DNA of 31,788 bases, taken from assembly GCA_051877855.1 (NCBI GenBank), contig JBJEJH010000034.1:1-31788 (forward strand). Direction: 5' to 3'. The stretch is from MGBC120314 sp051877855. Lineage in GTDB: Bacteria > Bacillota > Clostridia > Lachnospirales > Lachnospiraceae. Each line of letters starts with the position of its first letter. The first letter of the stretch is position 1. This document shows positions 17,577 through 26,089 of the stretch, piece after piece. A model generated the notes under the pieces. It had not been told where the DNA came from, made no database searches, and was given only the letters and a program-made list of their open reading frames with translations. A program made the position numbers and the translations under genes.

Positions 17577-17876
17577 ATGGAAAAGGTAAAATTTAGTGAC
17601 AGACATATCTCAGTGGGTGGAGTATTATCCATCGTGATGGGAAGCATTGCGGTGGTACTGGTGCTGATCGGGGTTGTTCTGTCATTTCTACATCAGGGAG
17701 AAGGACCGCTGGTTGTGGGAGCCCTGGGCATAGGGGCACTGCTTTTTGACTGCGGCGGACTGGTCATAGGACTATTAAGTTTTAAAGAAAGTGACAAATA
17801 CTATAAAACATCCATTGTAGGTTCCATGATGTGTGGAATCTTTTTGGTGATGTTACTGGGAATTATATTGGTTTAG
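17577..17876 (+). CDS. Small membrane protein, DUF6142-like
   Basis: From the ATG at 17577 (GAGG eight bases upstream, inside the end of the VanZ gene) the product is 99 aa. An in-frame ATG at 17565 is less well placed. It opens MEKVKFSDRHISVGGVLS and has three hydrophobic helices (residues about 15-38, 48-67 and 80-99). Between the second and third is LLSFKESDKYYKTSIVGS. This pattern resembles the DUF6142 family of small clostridial membrane proteins, which has no known function. It is tightly packed between the VanZ-like gene and the peptidase, so it is probably part of one transcript. Confidence 0.7.
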   Translation: MEKVKFSDRHISVGGVLSIVMGSIAVVLVLIGVVLSFLHQGEGPLVVGALGIGALLFDCGGLVIGLLSFKESDKYYKTSIVGSMMCGIFLVMLLGIILV

Positions 17877-17891
17877 GTGAGGAGATAAGGG

Positions 17892-19967
17892 ATGGATTAC
17901 AGCGTTCTTTTTGCCAATGAAAATGAAAGCGTACAGGAGCGATACGATCTTGCAATGGAACGTATTGCACAGATAACTATAGAAAATGGCGCAAAGGGAG
18001 CCTATCAGGATTATTTTAAGAAAAATGCCGAATTCATTACCATGATGGGACGGTTGTATCAGGAAGCAAGGTCGAAAGCCTTGGAGCAAATGTCTCTGGA
18101 GGAATTACAGCAGCATAATAAACGGCTGTATGAGGACATCCTTGAGGATCATTACAGAGAAAGTTATGCAAATCCACAGTATGCAGTGGCAACATTGGGC
18201 GAAGTGTTTGGCGGAATCCTGTCCTTTGTGACGACGGAACTTCGTGGAATGATCGTCTATGCATATGAAGCAAGACTTCAGGATATGACGATCTGTGCGG
18301 AACTGTTCCTTCAGATCTACTGTCTCTTTGCAGACAGCGAAATGGAGCCATCTTACAAGGAAGTGCATGAAGCGGTTTACTGGTATGTCAGCGATTATGC
18401 CGAGATTACGGTGGAACACCGGATTCGTGAGCAGATCGATCCGACACTATCCTTCGCGACGGATATTATTATGGAATCGGATCTTACAGATCTTCGTTAT
18501 CTCTATCGCTTTGGTGAGTATATCACGGAAAATGAGCTGGGTGTGGCAAAGTATTTGAACACACTTTCGGAAGAAGATATTCAGAAAATGGCGGATACCT
18601 TTACAGAAGGATACCGTAAGGGTTTTATTCTGGGGAATAAGGACCTTTCCAAGAAGAAGACGGTGAATATCCGCTACATTCTTGGCTTCGAACGTGTGGT
18701 ACGCCGGTCCATTCAAAATTTTGAAAAAATGGGTCTTAAGCCAACGATTTACAGGGCGGCAACCTATAGTGTTAATAAGCGTCAACATATTCGCAATGGT
18801 TATTATGGTGCAATACCAAACCAGCAGATGGAGTACGATCACCGGTTTGATAACGCATTGTATCTGGATAAGGCATTTATGGAGCGTAAGCTTGAGGTCA
18901 CGAGAGTAGCTTATGAGAAATATAAAGAACTGGCCTATACCTTTGCGGGTCCTGCAGTCATGGAAACTTTCGGTGCGAATCCCTTTGAGCCGGTGGCGAT
19001 AAAGGAAGCGTTGAAGCTGAATGACAAGCAGAAAGCATGGTCGGTTCAGCTGGCTAATGAGTTGGCACAGGTCACCAATGAATACATCAAGGGTGAGGAG
19101 CGCAGTTTTACGATCATCGCATATCCGGTGCCGGAAATTGGAGACCGATTTGAGGAAATCTTTGCAGAGACTGTGAAGATCAATACTCTGGATTACGAAC
19201 TGTACAGGGATATTCAGCAAAGAATTATTGATGTGCTGGATCAGGCACAGTATGTGGAAGTGAAAGGTCAGAATGGCAATACCACGGATATTTGTGTCAG
19301 TATTATGCAGCTTAAGAATCCATCAGGACAGACGGCCTTTGAAAATTGTGTGGCAGATGTGAACATTCCTCTGGGAGAGGTATTTACCTCGCCGGTGCTT
19401 TCCGGAACTACAGGAAAAATCAATGTAAGCCGTGTTTATCTGAATGATATCCGCTTTGACAATCTTACCGTGGAATTCAGGGACGGAAAGATTGCATCCT
19501 ATTCCTGCGATAATTACGAGCGGGAGGAGGACAATCAGGCTCTCATCAAGCAGACACTGCTCTTTGACCACGAAACCCTGCCGATGGGAGAATTTGCAAT
19601 TGGAACCAATACAACGGCGTATGTTATGGCAAATCGATACGATATTGTCTATAAGCTGCCGATTCTTATTGTGGAGAAGATGGGACCGCATTTTGCGGTA
19701 GGTGATACCTGTTATTCCTGGGCCGAGGATACCCCGGTCTATAATCCGGACGGTAAGGAAATTATGGCCAGGGATAATGAGATTTCCATTCTACGAAAGG
19801 AGGATCCGTCGAAGGCGTATTTTAATTGTCATACGGATATTACCATTCCTTATGATGAAATCGGAAGCATTACGGCAGTGTTGCAGGATGGCAGCCGAAA
19901 GGATATCATTCTTGCGGGACGTTTTGTTCTTGAAGGGTGCGAGGAACTGAACAAGGCATTTGCTTAA
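17892..19967 (+). CDS. M29-family-like aminopeptidase with N-terminal extension
   Basis: 691 aa. The C-terminal 400 or so residues resemble family M29 metallo-aminopeptidases (AmpS/AmpT/PepS type), which remove N-terminal residues using a two-metal centre. Supporting segments are NIPLGEVFTSPV (residues about 491-502), with the ligand-type Glu near 496, EFAIGTNTTAYVM, EKMGPHFAVGD with its His near 600, and YNPDGKEIMARDNE. M29 enzymes are usually about 400-415 aa. Here residues 1 to about 290 form an extra helical, acidic region rich in Glu, Tyr and Leu that I do not recognise. The start at 17892 follows GGTGAGGAG. There is no signal peptide, so it is cytoplasmic. Catalytic activity is inferred from these motifs only. 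Confidence 0.75.
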   Translation: MDYSVLFANENESVQERYDLAMERIAQITIENGAKGAYQDYFKKNAEFITMMGRLYQEARSKALEQMSLEELQQHNKRLYEDILEDHYRESYANPQYAVATLGEVFGGILSFVTTELRGMIVYAYEARLQDMTICAELFLQIYCLFADSEMEPSYKEVHEAVYWYVSDYAEITVEHRIREQIDPTLSFATDIIMESDLTDLRYLYRFGEYITENELGVAKYLNTLSEEDIQKMADTFTEGYRKGFILGNKDLSKKKTVNIRYILGFERVVRRSIQNFEKMGLKPTIYRAATYSVNKRQHIRNGYYGAIPNQQMEYDHRFDNALYLDKAFMERKLEVTRVAYEKYKELAYTFAGPAVMETFGANPFEPVAIKEALKLNDKQKAWSVQLANELAQVTNEYIKGEERSFTIIAYPVPEIGDRFEEIFAETVKINTLDYELYRDIQQRIIDVLDQAQYVEVKGQNGNTTDICVSIMQLKNPSGQTAFENCVADVNIPLGEVFTSPVLSGTTGKINVSRVYLNDIRFDNLTVEFRDGKIASYSCDNYEREEDNQALIKQTLLFDHETLPMGEFAIGTNTTAYVMANRYDIVYKLPILIVEKMGPHFAVGDTCYSWAEDTPVYNPDGKEIMARDNEISILRKEDPSKAYFNCHTDITIPYDEIGSITAVLQDGSRKDIILAGRFVLEGCEELNKAFA

Positions 19968-20012
19968 AGCATAAAGTGCAGGTTTTAGTAAAGTTTGTTC
20001 GAGAAAATAATG

Positions 20013-20041
20013 TTTACTTTCAAACCGCATTATAATATAAT
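20013..20041 (+). promoter_or_regulatory. Putative promoter of the purEMN operon
   Basis: TTTACT (20013-20018) and TATAAT (20036-20041) are 17 bp apart, giving a leader of about 40 bases before purE. Just upstream, 19992-20009 read on the minus strand contains a CGAAC core flanked by A/T, loosely like half of a PurR box (AWWWCCGAACWWT in B. subtilis). The PurR suggestion is weak. Confidence 0.5.
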
Positions 20042-20090
20042 TACTATGAATATTAATGTGTTTATGGCACGATAAAAAGGAGATAGAACC

Positions 20091-20600
20091 ATGGCTAAAG
20101 TAGGAATTGTAATGGGCAGCGACTCAGATATGCCGATTATGGCAAAGGCAGCAGATATCTTGGAACAACTTGGCATTTCGTATGAGATGACGATTATTTC
20201 CGCGCACAGAGAACCGGATGTATTCTTTGAGTATGCCAAGACAGCCGAGGAAAAGGGCTTCAAGGTAATTATTGCAGGAGCAGGTATGGCAGCACATCTT
20301 CCCGGTATGTGTGCAGCAATTTTCCCAATGCCGGTAATCGGTATTCCAATGCATACAACTTCCCTTGGAGGAAGAGATTCCTTATATTCCATCGTTCAGA
20401 TGCCATCCGGCATTCCGGTTGCAACAGTTGCAATTAACGGTGGAGCTAATGCAGGACTTCTTGCGGCAAAGATTCTGGCAACATCGGATGAAGCATTGCT
20501 TGAAAGACTTAAGGCTTATTCTAAGAACCTTAAGGAGCAGGTTTTGGCAAAGGATGCCAGGTTACAGGAAGTTGGCTACAAGAAGTACATGGAGAAGTAA
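20091..20600 (+). CDS. purE: N5-CAIR mutase (PurE, class I)
   Basis: PurE converts N5-carboxyaminoimidazole ribonucleotide to CAIR in purine synthesis. The 169-aa protein has the phosphate-binding GSDSDMP loop (residues about 9-15), the SAHREP motif with the catalytic His (about 40-45), and the GGRDSLYSIVQMPSGIPVAT region, as in class I bacterial enzymes that work with PurK. No purK is in the window, so it must be elsewhere if the class is right. The start has AAAAGGAGAT ten bases upstream. It heads the purE-purM-purN cluster. Confidence 0.96.
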   Translation: MAKVGIVMGSDSDMPIMAKAADILEQLGISYEMTIISAHREPDVFFEYAKTAEEKGFKVIIAGAGMAAHLPGMCAAIFPMPVIGIPMHTTSLGGRDSLYSIVQMPSGIPVATVAINGGANAGLLAAKILATSDEALLERLKAYSKNLKEQVLAKDARLQEVGYKKYMEK

Positions 20601-20656
20601 AGAAACATAAAGCAAAGTCATGTAGATGACTAATAAATCATATAGGAGATAAGAAA

Positions 20657-21688
20657 ATGGATTACAAGAGTTCAGGTGTGGATATCGAAGCAGGATACAA
20701 GTCCGTTGAATTGATGAAGGAAGCAGTTAAGGGAACCATGAGACCGGAGGTTCTTGGCGGTCTTGGCGGTTTCTCAGGAGCGTTTTCCTTAGCAAATATT
20801 AAGAATATGGAAGAGCCGGTTCTTCTTTCGGGAACCGACGGATGCGGTACCAAGGTTAAGCTTGCAATTATCATGGACAAGCATGATACCATCGGTATTG
20901 ATGCCGTTGCCATGTGTGTTAATGACGTGGCCTGTGCAGGTGGCGAGCCATTGTTCTTCTTAGATTACATTGCATGTGGTAAGAATGTGCCGGAGAAGAT
21001 CGCAACCATCGTTGGCGGTGTGGCTGAAGGCTGCAAGCAGTCGGAGTGCGCACTGATTGGCGGTGAGACCGCTGAGCACCCGGGTCTCATGCCGGAAGAG
21101 GATTATGATCTTGCCGGTTTTTCTGTGGGTGTGGTTGACAAGAAGGATATCATTACCGGTGAGAAAATTGCCGATGGCGATACATTAATCGGTATTGCGT
21201 CAACCGGTGTTCACAGTAACGGGTTCTCCTTAGTACGTAAGGTATTTGAAAAGGAACTTACGAAGGAAGGACTTAATACATATTATGATGAATTAGGTAA
21301 GACTCTTGGCGAGGCACTTCTGGCTCCGACAAGAATCTATGTAAAGGCATTAAAGTCGGTTAAGAATGCAGGCGTTCAGATTAAGGGCTGCAGCCATATT
21401 ACCGGTGGCGGCTTCTACGAGAATATTCCGAGAATGCTTCCGGAAGGAAAGAGAGCGGAAGTAAAGAAGGATTCTTATGAAGTTCCGGCAATCTTTAAGC
21501 TTCTCGCAAAGAAGGGTAATATTGAAGAACACATGATGTACAACACATTTAACATGGGACTTGGTATGGTACTTGCCATCGATCCTAAGGATGTAGATGC
21601 AACGATGAAGGCGATTGAAGCTGCAGGCGACAAGGCTTACGTTGTGGGTAAGGTGGTTAACGGAGAGAAGGGAGTTACTGTATGTTAA
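20657..21688 (+). CDS. purM: Phosphoribosylformylglycinamidine cyclo-ligase
   Basis: PurM (AIR synthetase) closes the imidazole ring of FGAM with ATP. At 343 aa it is the standard length. It has the N-terminal YKSSGVDIEAGY start, GGLGGFSGAF, the LLSGTDGCGTKVKLA nucleotide and substrate region, and the conserved GGETAEHPGL motif (about 137-146). IASTGVHSNGFSLVR and CSHITGGGFYENIPR follow in the expected order for the PurM/SelD/ThiL fold. The start has TAGGAGAT eight bases upstream. The end overlaps purN by 7 bases. Confidence 0.97.
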   Translation: MDYKSSGVDIEAGYKSVELMKEAVKGTMRPEVLGGLGGFSGAFSLANIKNMEEPVLLSGTDGCGTKVKLAIIMDKHDTIGIDAVAMCVNDVACAGGEPLFFLDYIACGKNVPEKIATIVGGVAEGCKQSECALIGGETAEHPGLMPEEDYDLAGFSVGVVDKKDIITGEKIADGDTLIGIASTGVHSNGFSLVRKVFEKELTKEGLNTYYDELGKTLGEALLAPTRIYVKALKSVKNAGVQIKGCSHITGGGFYENIPRMLPEGKRAEVKKDSYEVPAIFKLLAKKGNIEEHMMYNTFNMGLGMVLAIDPKDVDATMKAIEAAGDKAYVVGKVVNGEKGVTVC

Positions 21689-22275
21689 AGATTGCTGTGT
21701 TAGTTTCAGGTGGCGGAACGAATCTTCAGGCCATCATTGATGGAATTAATAATAAGACAATTACCAATACTGAAATTAAAGTAGTGATCAGTAATAATGC
21801 AGGGGCTTATGCATTGGAACGAGCAAAAGATCATGGTATCGATGCGGTATGCTTATCTCCTAAGAACTTTGAATCAAGGGAAGTGTTCAATGATGCGCTT
21901 CTTGCAAAGATCGATGAGTATGGAGTTGACTTAATCGTACTTGCCGGTTTTCTGGTTAAGATTCCGGAAAAACTGGTGGAAAAGTATCCGAGAAAGATTA
22001 TCAATATCCATCCATCGCTGATCCCGTCTTTCTGCGGCGTCGGTTTCTATGGACTGAAGGTTCATGAGGCAGCGCTGGCACGTGGGGTCAAGGTGACCGG
22101 TGCAACAGTTCATTATGTGGATTCCGGAATGGATACCGGTCCGATTATTTTACAGAAGGCTGTATCCGTGGAAGAGGGCGATACCCCGGAAATCTTACAG
22201 AAGAGGGTAATGGAACAGGCAGAATGGAAGATTTTGCCTCAGGCCATTAATATGATTGCAAATCAGAAAGCATGA
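21682..22275 (+). CDS. purN: Phosphoribosylglycinamide formyltransferase
   Basis: PurN transfers a formyl group from 10-formyl-THF to GAR. The 197-aa protein opens with the LVSGGGTNLQAI phosphate loop. It has the catalytic Asn-x-His of INIHPSLIPSF (about 110-120) and the Asp of VDSGMDTGPII (about 149-159). The insertion FCGVGFYGLKVHEAAL is typical of clostridial PurN. The start lies inside purM (7-base overlap), which implies translational coupling. A terminator follows. Confidence 0.97.
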   Translation: MLKIAVLVSGGGTNLQAIIDGINNKTITNTEIKVVISNNAGAYALERAKDHGIDAVCLSPKNFESREVFNDALLAKIDEYGVDLIVLAGFLVKIPEKLVEKYPRKIINIHPSLIPSFCGVGFYGLKVHEAALARGVKVTGATVHYVDSGMDTGPIILQKAVSVEEGDTPEILQKRVMEQAEWKILPQAINMIANQKA

Positions 22276-22292
22276 TTTAAATTATAATGGTG

Positions 22293-22330
22293 AAAGGTGG
22301 CATGAAAATGCTGCCTTTTGCTTGTTTTTG
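22293..22330 (+). terminator. Rho-independent terminator of purEMN
   Basis: An 11-bp stem (22293-22303 with 22308-22318, two G-U pairs) is closed by a GAAA tetraloop and followed by a T-rich run. The T-run merges with the first TTTGTGTC box of the next promoter. Confidence 0.85.
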
Positions 22331-22362
22331 TGTCCTTTTTGTGTCTTTATAAATGATATAAT
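22327..22362 (+). promoter_or_regulatory. Activator-type promoter of the signalling operon
   Basis: Two direct repeats of TTTGTGTC at 22327-22334 and 22338-22345 (11-bp period) are followed after exactly 11 bp by TATAAT (22357-22362). There is no good -35 hexamer (CCTTTT at the 17-bp position). The same arrangement, with the same spacings, occurs at 27908-27943 before the surface-protein gene. Direct repeats 11 bp apart next to the -10 are the known target layout of SARP/OmpR-type activators, and this operon encodes a regulator of that general type. Confidence 0.65.
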
Positions 22363-22417
22363 TAATCAAAACATTTTACTGTGATGAATAATGGACGATT
22401 ATATATGGGAGGCACAA

Positions 22418-23488
22418 ATGGATTATAAAAAAGTAATAAAGATTAATTTTAAAAAGCACTGGCGGGAATATGAAGGATTGCTATTATTTATTGCAGCATT
22501 GGAAATCTTCATGATGTGTTATGGCATCATTCATTTTAATTTTGAGGAAATGAGACGGCGCTTATATTTTGTTTCCTACGTTTTTTTACTGGTTGTTACA
22601 TTGGCAGCATTTTTTGTAAACAGACGATACATAAAAAAGAATGAAGTAAAGCATGCCGTAATTAATGCATATATTTACTGTATTATCCTGATATTCTGGA
22701 GTGCATGGATTTCGGGTCTGGATATCATAGAAGGAGGATTCCCCTTTACATATCTGACGATTCTTTCGGCAGTGGGAAGTCTTATTATATTTCATACCGG
22801 ATTTTATGGGATTATTACCATTCTTTCTGCCCTGTTCATGATCGTATTGTGTGTATTAGGGGGCAGTACGAAGCTGTATTTTGGATTTTATCTGAATCTG
22901 GTTATTTTCCTTGCGGTATCCATTCTGATGTCTTACAGAAGCTATACTGCGACACGTTCCGAATACATCGCAAACTGCCGTCTGGAAGAATTGTCTGAAA
23001 TGGATGCACTGACGCATATTGCCAACCGACGTTCCATGGATAAATATCTGGACAAACTGGAAAAAGAGCAGATAAAGTATACCTTTGCACTGCTGGATGT
23101 GGATAATTTTAAAACCATTAATGATACACATGGGCATGAGGCAGGCGACTGTTGTCTGGTACAGATTGCAGATCTGTTAAAACAGAATTTTGGAGATACG
23201 GTTTTCCGATATGGCGGGGATGAATTCGCAGTGGTTTCATTTGAAATGCCGGAAACGGTACTGGAAAAGATGATGAAGATGAATCAAAATCTTCTGAAAA
23301 ATAACAAAAAATACCGGCTACAGGTCTGTATGGGAATCTATCGTCAGGACGGAATGAAGGATAGCCGTACGGTTTTTTCGTCAGCCGACCAGGCACTATA
23401 TATGGCGAAACAGGATGGAAAGGCCAAAGGTGTCATTTTCGAAACTGCAAATGAGGTGAAGGAGCCGAAAAATGAAAAACAAAGATAA
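22418..23488 (+). CDS. Membrane diguanylate cyclase (GGDEF)
   Basis: This gene makes c-di-GMP from two GTP. From the ATG at 22418, chosen because GGGAGG (22408-22413) lies five bases before it (an in-frame ATG at 22391 has no ribosome binding site), the protein is 356 aa. Residues about 18-175 hold six hydrophobic helices, a membrane sensor or anchor with no recognised ligand fold. Residues about 190-345 are a GGDEF domain with the DALTHIANRR opening, DVDNFKTINDTHGHEAGD, and an intact active-site GGDEF at 266-270. The inhibitory I-site RxxD normally found five residues before GGDEF is absent (NFGD), so product inhibition is unlikely at that site. It is the first gene of a four-gene operon and overlaps the kinase gene by 17 bases. 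Confidence 0.9.
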   Translation: MDYKKVIKINFKKHWREYEGLLLFIAALEIFMMCYGIIHFNFEEMRRRLYFVSYVFLLVVTLAAFFVNRRYIKKNEVKHAVINAYIYCIILIFWSAWISGLDIIEGGFPFTYLTILSAVGSLIIFHTGFYGIITILSALFMIVLCVLGGSTKLYFGFYLNLVIFLAVSILMSYRSYTATRSEYIANCRLEELSEMDALTHIANRRSMDKYLDKLEKEQIKYTFALLDVDNFKTINDTHGHEAGDCCLVQIADLLKQNFGDTVFRYGGDEFAVVSFEMPETVLEKMMKMNQNLLKNNKKYRLQVCMGIYRQDGMKDSRTVFSSADQALYMAKQDGKAKGVIFETANEVKEPKNEKQR

Positions 23489-25286
23489 AATCCATAAAAA
23501 ATTAAAGCATCTGCCGGATGGGGAAAAAATGTCAGCAAGAGCATATGGAATTGCATTTGTCCTGATGACGGTGCTGCTGGTTTATCTTGGAATGTCGAAT
23601 AATGTTCATGTGACTTCCGTGAGGAAGGATGCAGGATATGAAACGATAGAGGATTACCGGATTGAGGAAGAAAAGGATGAAGAAGCCCCCATTGGAGTAC
23701 ATAAGGTGTATACATGGACACTGCCCGAGGTAAAACCACAGGATCACTGTCTTGCTTTTTATGTAGTTCATCAGTCGGTTCGTGTGTATCTGGAAGACGA
23801 ACTCATATATCGTCTGGTACCGGATGAAAATCTTCTTTTTGGGAAAACCATCGGAAGCAGCTGGGTGATGATTCCGCTATATCCGGAAGACGGCGGAAAG
23901 GAAATTCGTGTCGTTATTACGCCGGTATATGAAAGCTTTCGTGAACGGAAAGTGGAATTTCTTATGGGTTCTGAGCTTAGCATATACAAGGAACGTCTGA
24001 AGCTGGATTTACCGCAGATTATTATTGGCAGCATTGCAATACTGGTGGGAATGCTGTTCATTATGGTAGCCATTGGTACAATGTTTTCCAAGAAGCGGGA
24101 TTATAACCTGGCAGCACTTGGAAACTTTTCTGTAATGCTTGGGCTGTGGCGGCTGACGGATACACGTTTTAGTCCGTTCATGATGCAGGAAAAACCGGTT
24201 TTCTTATTTTATGTTTCCCTGGCAATGCTAATGCTGGGTGGTATATCCCTTCTAAAATCCATTCAATATCGATACAATAAGAAGTTTTATCCGTTATTCA
24301 ATTATTACTGTATGGCACTCAGTGTTGCCTGCATGATCCAGATTATACTACAGATAACGAATATACGGGATTTTCGTGAAACTTTAGTGGTAACACATTT
24401 TATGCTGCTGATCGGTGTGTTCATATGTGCAGGTGTGATGATCCATGACGGACTCAAATCAGGCAGGAAAAAAATGAACGGTCTTGGAAAAAGAATGTTC
24501 ATGGTATGTGTAGCGGGTGTGGCAGCAGATGTGCTGGCATTTTACGTGAAAGGAAACTCATCAGGGCTTCTGTTTACATTAACAGCATTTTTGATTTATA
24601 TTATTATCAGTGGATTTGTTTCAATCTGGGGATATGTGGAACAGGAACGAAAAATGAAGCAGCAGGAGGCAGAACTTGCATCAAGCAGGATTTCGATTAT
24701 GCTTAGCCAGATTCAGCCACACTTCCTGTATAATTCCCTTAATACTATTTATCATTTGTGCGAAAAAAATCCTGCAAAGGCACAGAAAGCCATCAGTGAT
24801 TTTTCGGATTACCTGAGGGGGAATCTGGAGTCGTTGAAGAGAATTTCACCGGTTCCATTTGAAAAGGAACTGGAACATGTAAAAATATATCTGTCACTGG
24901 AAAAAATGCGTTTTGACGAGGAGCTGGAAATTGTATATGACATTGAGACAACGTCCTTTCTGATTCCGGCCCTGACCGTGCAGCCACTTGTGGAAAATGC
25001 CGTAAAACATGGTGTCGGTAAGACTCAAACAGGAGGAACGGTTACCATTAGTACCGTAGAAAGGGAAGAATGGTATGAGGTTGTGGTTGCGGATGACGGT
25101 GCGGGATATGATGTGAATGAAGTACAAGATGACACAAGAACGCATATCGGTATTGAAAATGTACGAAAAAGACTGTGGGAAATGAGTCATGCCACACTGG
25201 AGATTTTCAGTGAAAAAGGCAAGGGTACCAGAGTCGTTATAAAGATTCCAAAGGGGGAAATGCCGGATGATGATTATGGCAGTTGA
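23472..25286 (+). CDS. LytS-type sensor histidine kinase
   Basis: 604 aa. One membrane helix lies at residues about 18-36. An extracytoplasmic region follows at about 37-180, strand-rich and acidic, with LPEVKPQDHCLAFYVVHQSV and VMIPLYPEDGG, like the beta-jelly-roll sensor of 7TMR-DISM kinases. About seven membrane helices run from 183 to 390. The HisKA_7TM/His_kinase domain has QIQPHFLYNSLNTIYHL with the phospho-acceptor H417. The ATPase domain has LVENAVKHG (N box) and DDGAGYD (G1 box). The start has AAGGAG eight bases upstream. The C-terminus overlaps the response regulator by 20 bases, so the two are a cognate pair. The signal sensed cannot be told from the sequence. Confidence 0.9.
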   Translation: MKNKDKIHKKLKHLPDGEKMSARAYGIAFVLMTVLLVYLGMSNNVHVTSVRKDAGYETIEDYRIEEEKDEEAPIGVHKVYTWTLPEVKPQDHCLAFYVVHQSVRVYLEDELIYRLVPDENLLFGKTIGSSWVMIPLYPEDGGKEIRVVITPVYESFRERKVEFLMGSELSIYKERLKLDLPQIIIGSIAILVGMLFIMVAIGTMFSKKRDYNLAALGNFSVMLGLWRLTDTRFSPFMMQEKPVFLFYVSLAMLMLGGISLLKSIQYRYNKKFYPLFNYYCMALSVACMIQIILQITNIRDFRETLVVTHFMLLIGVFICAGVMIHDGLKSGRKKMNGLGKRMFMVCVAGVAADVLAFYVKGNSSGLLFTLTAFLIYIIISGFVSIWGYVEQERKMKQQEAELASSRISIMLSQIQPHFLYNSLNTIYHLCEKNPAKAQKAISDFSDYLRGNLESLKRISPVPFEKELEHVKIYLSLEKMRFDEELEIVYDIETTSFLIPALTVQPLVENAVKHGVGKTQTGGTVTISTVEREEWYEVVVADDGAGYDVNEVQDDTRTHIGIENVRKRLWEMSHATLEIFSEKGKGTRVVIKIPKGEMPDDDYGS

Positions 25287-26061
25287 TGATGAAAAAATTG
25301 CACTGGAAGGTCTGGTTGAGGCAATAAGGAAAGCGGCACCGGATGCCGAGGTATATGGATTCCGGGATGCGAATCAGGCGCTCAATTTTGCAAAAGAAAA
25401 CCGCTGTGATGTGGCATTCCTGGATATTGAGATGCGTGGAATGAACGGAATTGAGCTGGCGCGGCAGATGAAATTAAGTAATCCCGGAATTAATATCATT
25501 TTTACAACGGGTTACCATGAGTATATGAATCAGGCATTTACTCTTCGTGCCAGCGGATATGTGATGAAGCCTGTCACACAGGAAAAGATAAAAGTAGAGA
25601 TGGAAAATCTTAGAAATCCAATTCAGACTCCGGGAAAAAAGGAAATCAGGGTGCAGACCTTTGGAAACTTTGAGGTGTTCTATGGGGATGAACCGGTAAA
25701 GTTCCAGTACAGTAAGACGAAGGAACTGCTGGCCTATCTCATCGACCGGAACGGAGCGTTATGTACCAATGGGGAACTGATGGGAATTCTGTGGGAGGAT
25801 GAGGAAAATGTCAGGGGACATGTTTCTTATCTGAAAAATATAAGAAAGGATCTGGTGGAGACACTGGAAAAATACGGTTTAAAGGATGCAGTCAGCAGAC
25901 AGAGAGGAAAAATCGCCATTATCCCGGAAAAAATCCGGTGTGATTACTTTGACTGGCTTATGGGAAAATCTTCGGGAATCAATGCATACCGGGGAGAATA
26001 CATGAATCAGTATACATGGAGCGAATTTACTCATGGAGATCTGGAGAAGGCGAAGATATAA
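25267..26061 (+). CDS. Response regulator with SARP/OmpR-like winged helix
   Basis: 264 aa. Residues about 1-118 are a receiver domain with the acidic pair near 8-9, phospho-acceptor D53 in FLDIEMRG, the Thr of IIFTTGYHEY, and the Lys of YVMKPV. Residues about 125-225 form a winged helix with VQTFGNFEVFYGDEPV, then KTKELLAYLIDRNGALCTNGEL and VRGHVSYLKNIRKDLVETL, as in SARP/OmpR-like transcription factors. It is not a LytTR domain. Starts at 25267, 25270 and 25276 are all in frame; AAGGGGGAA lies just upstream. It is overlapped by its kinase gene. The natural targets may be the two shared promoters in this window, including its own operon, which is inference. Confidence 0.88.
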   Translation: MMIMAVDDEKIALEGLVEAIRKAAPDAEVYGFRDANQALNFAKENRCDVAFLDIEMRGMNGIELARQMKLSNPGINIIFTTGYHEYMNQAFTLRASGYVMKPVTQEKIKVEMENLRNPIQTPGKKEIRVQTFGNFEVFYGDEPVKFQYSKTKELLAYLIDRNGALCTNGELMGILWEDEENVRGHVSYLKNIRKDLVETLEKYGLKDAVSRQRGKIAIIPEKIRCDYFDWLMGKSSGINAYRGEYMNQYTWSEFTHGDLEKAKI

Positions 26062-26089
26062 GGATGAAATAATAAGGAGCTTACATCAT

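Noticed and set aside
18447..19220. 257-codon minus-strand frame inside the peptidase gene
   Set aside because: It lies inside a well-supported plus-strand gene. No family resemblance and no ribosome binding site.
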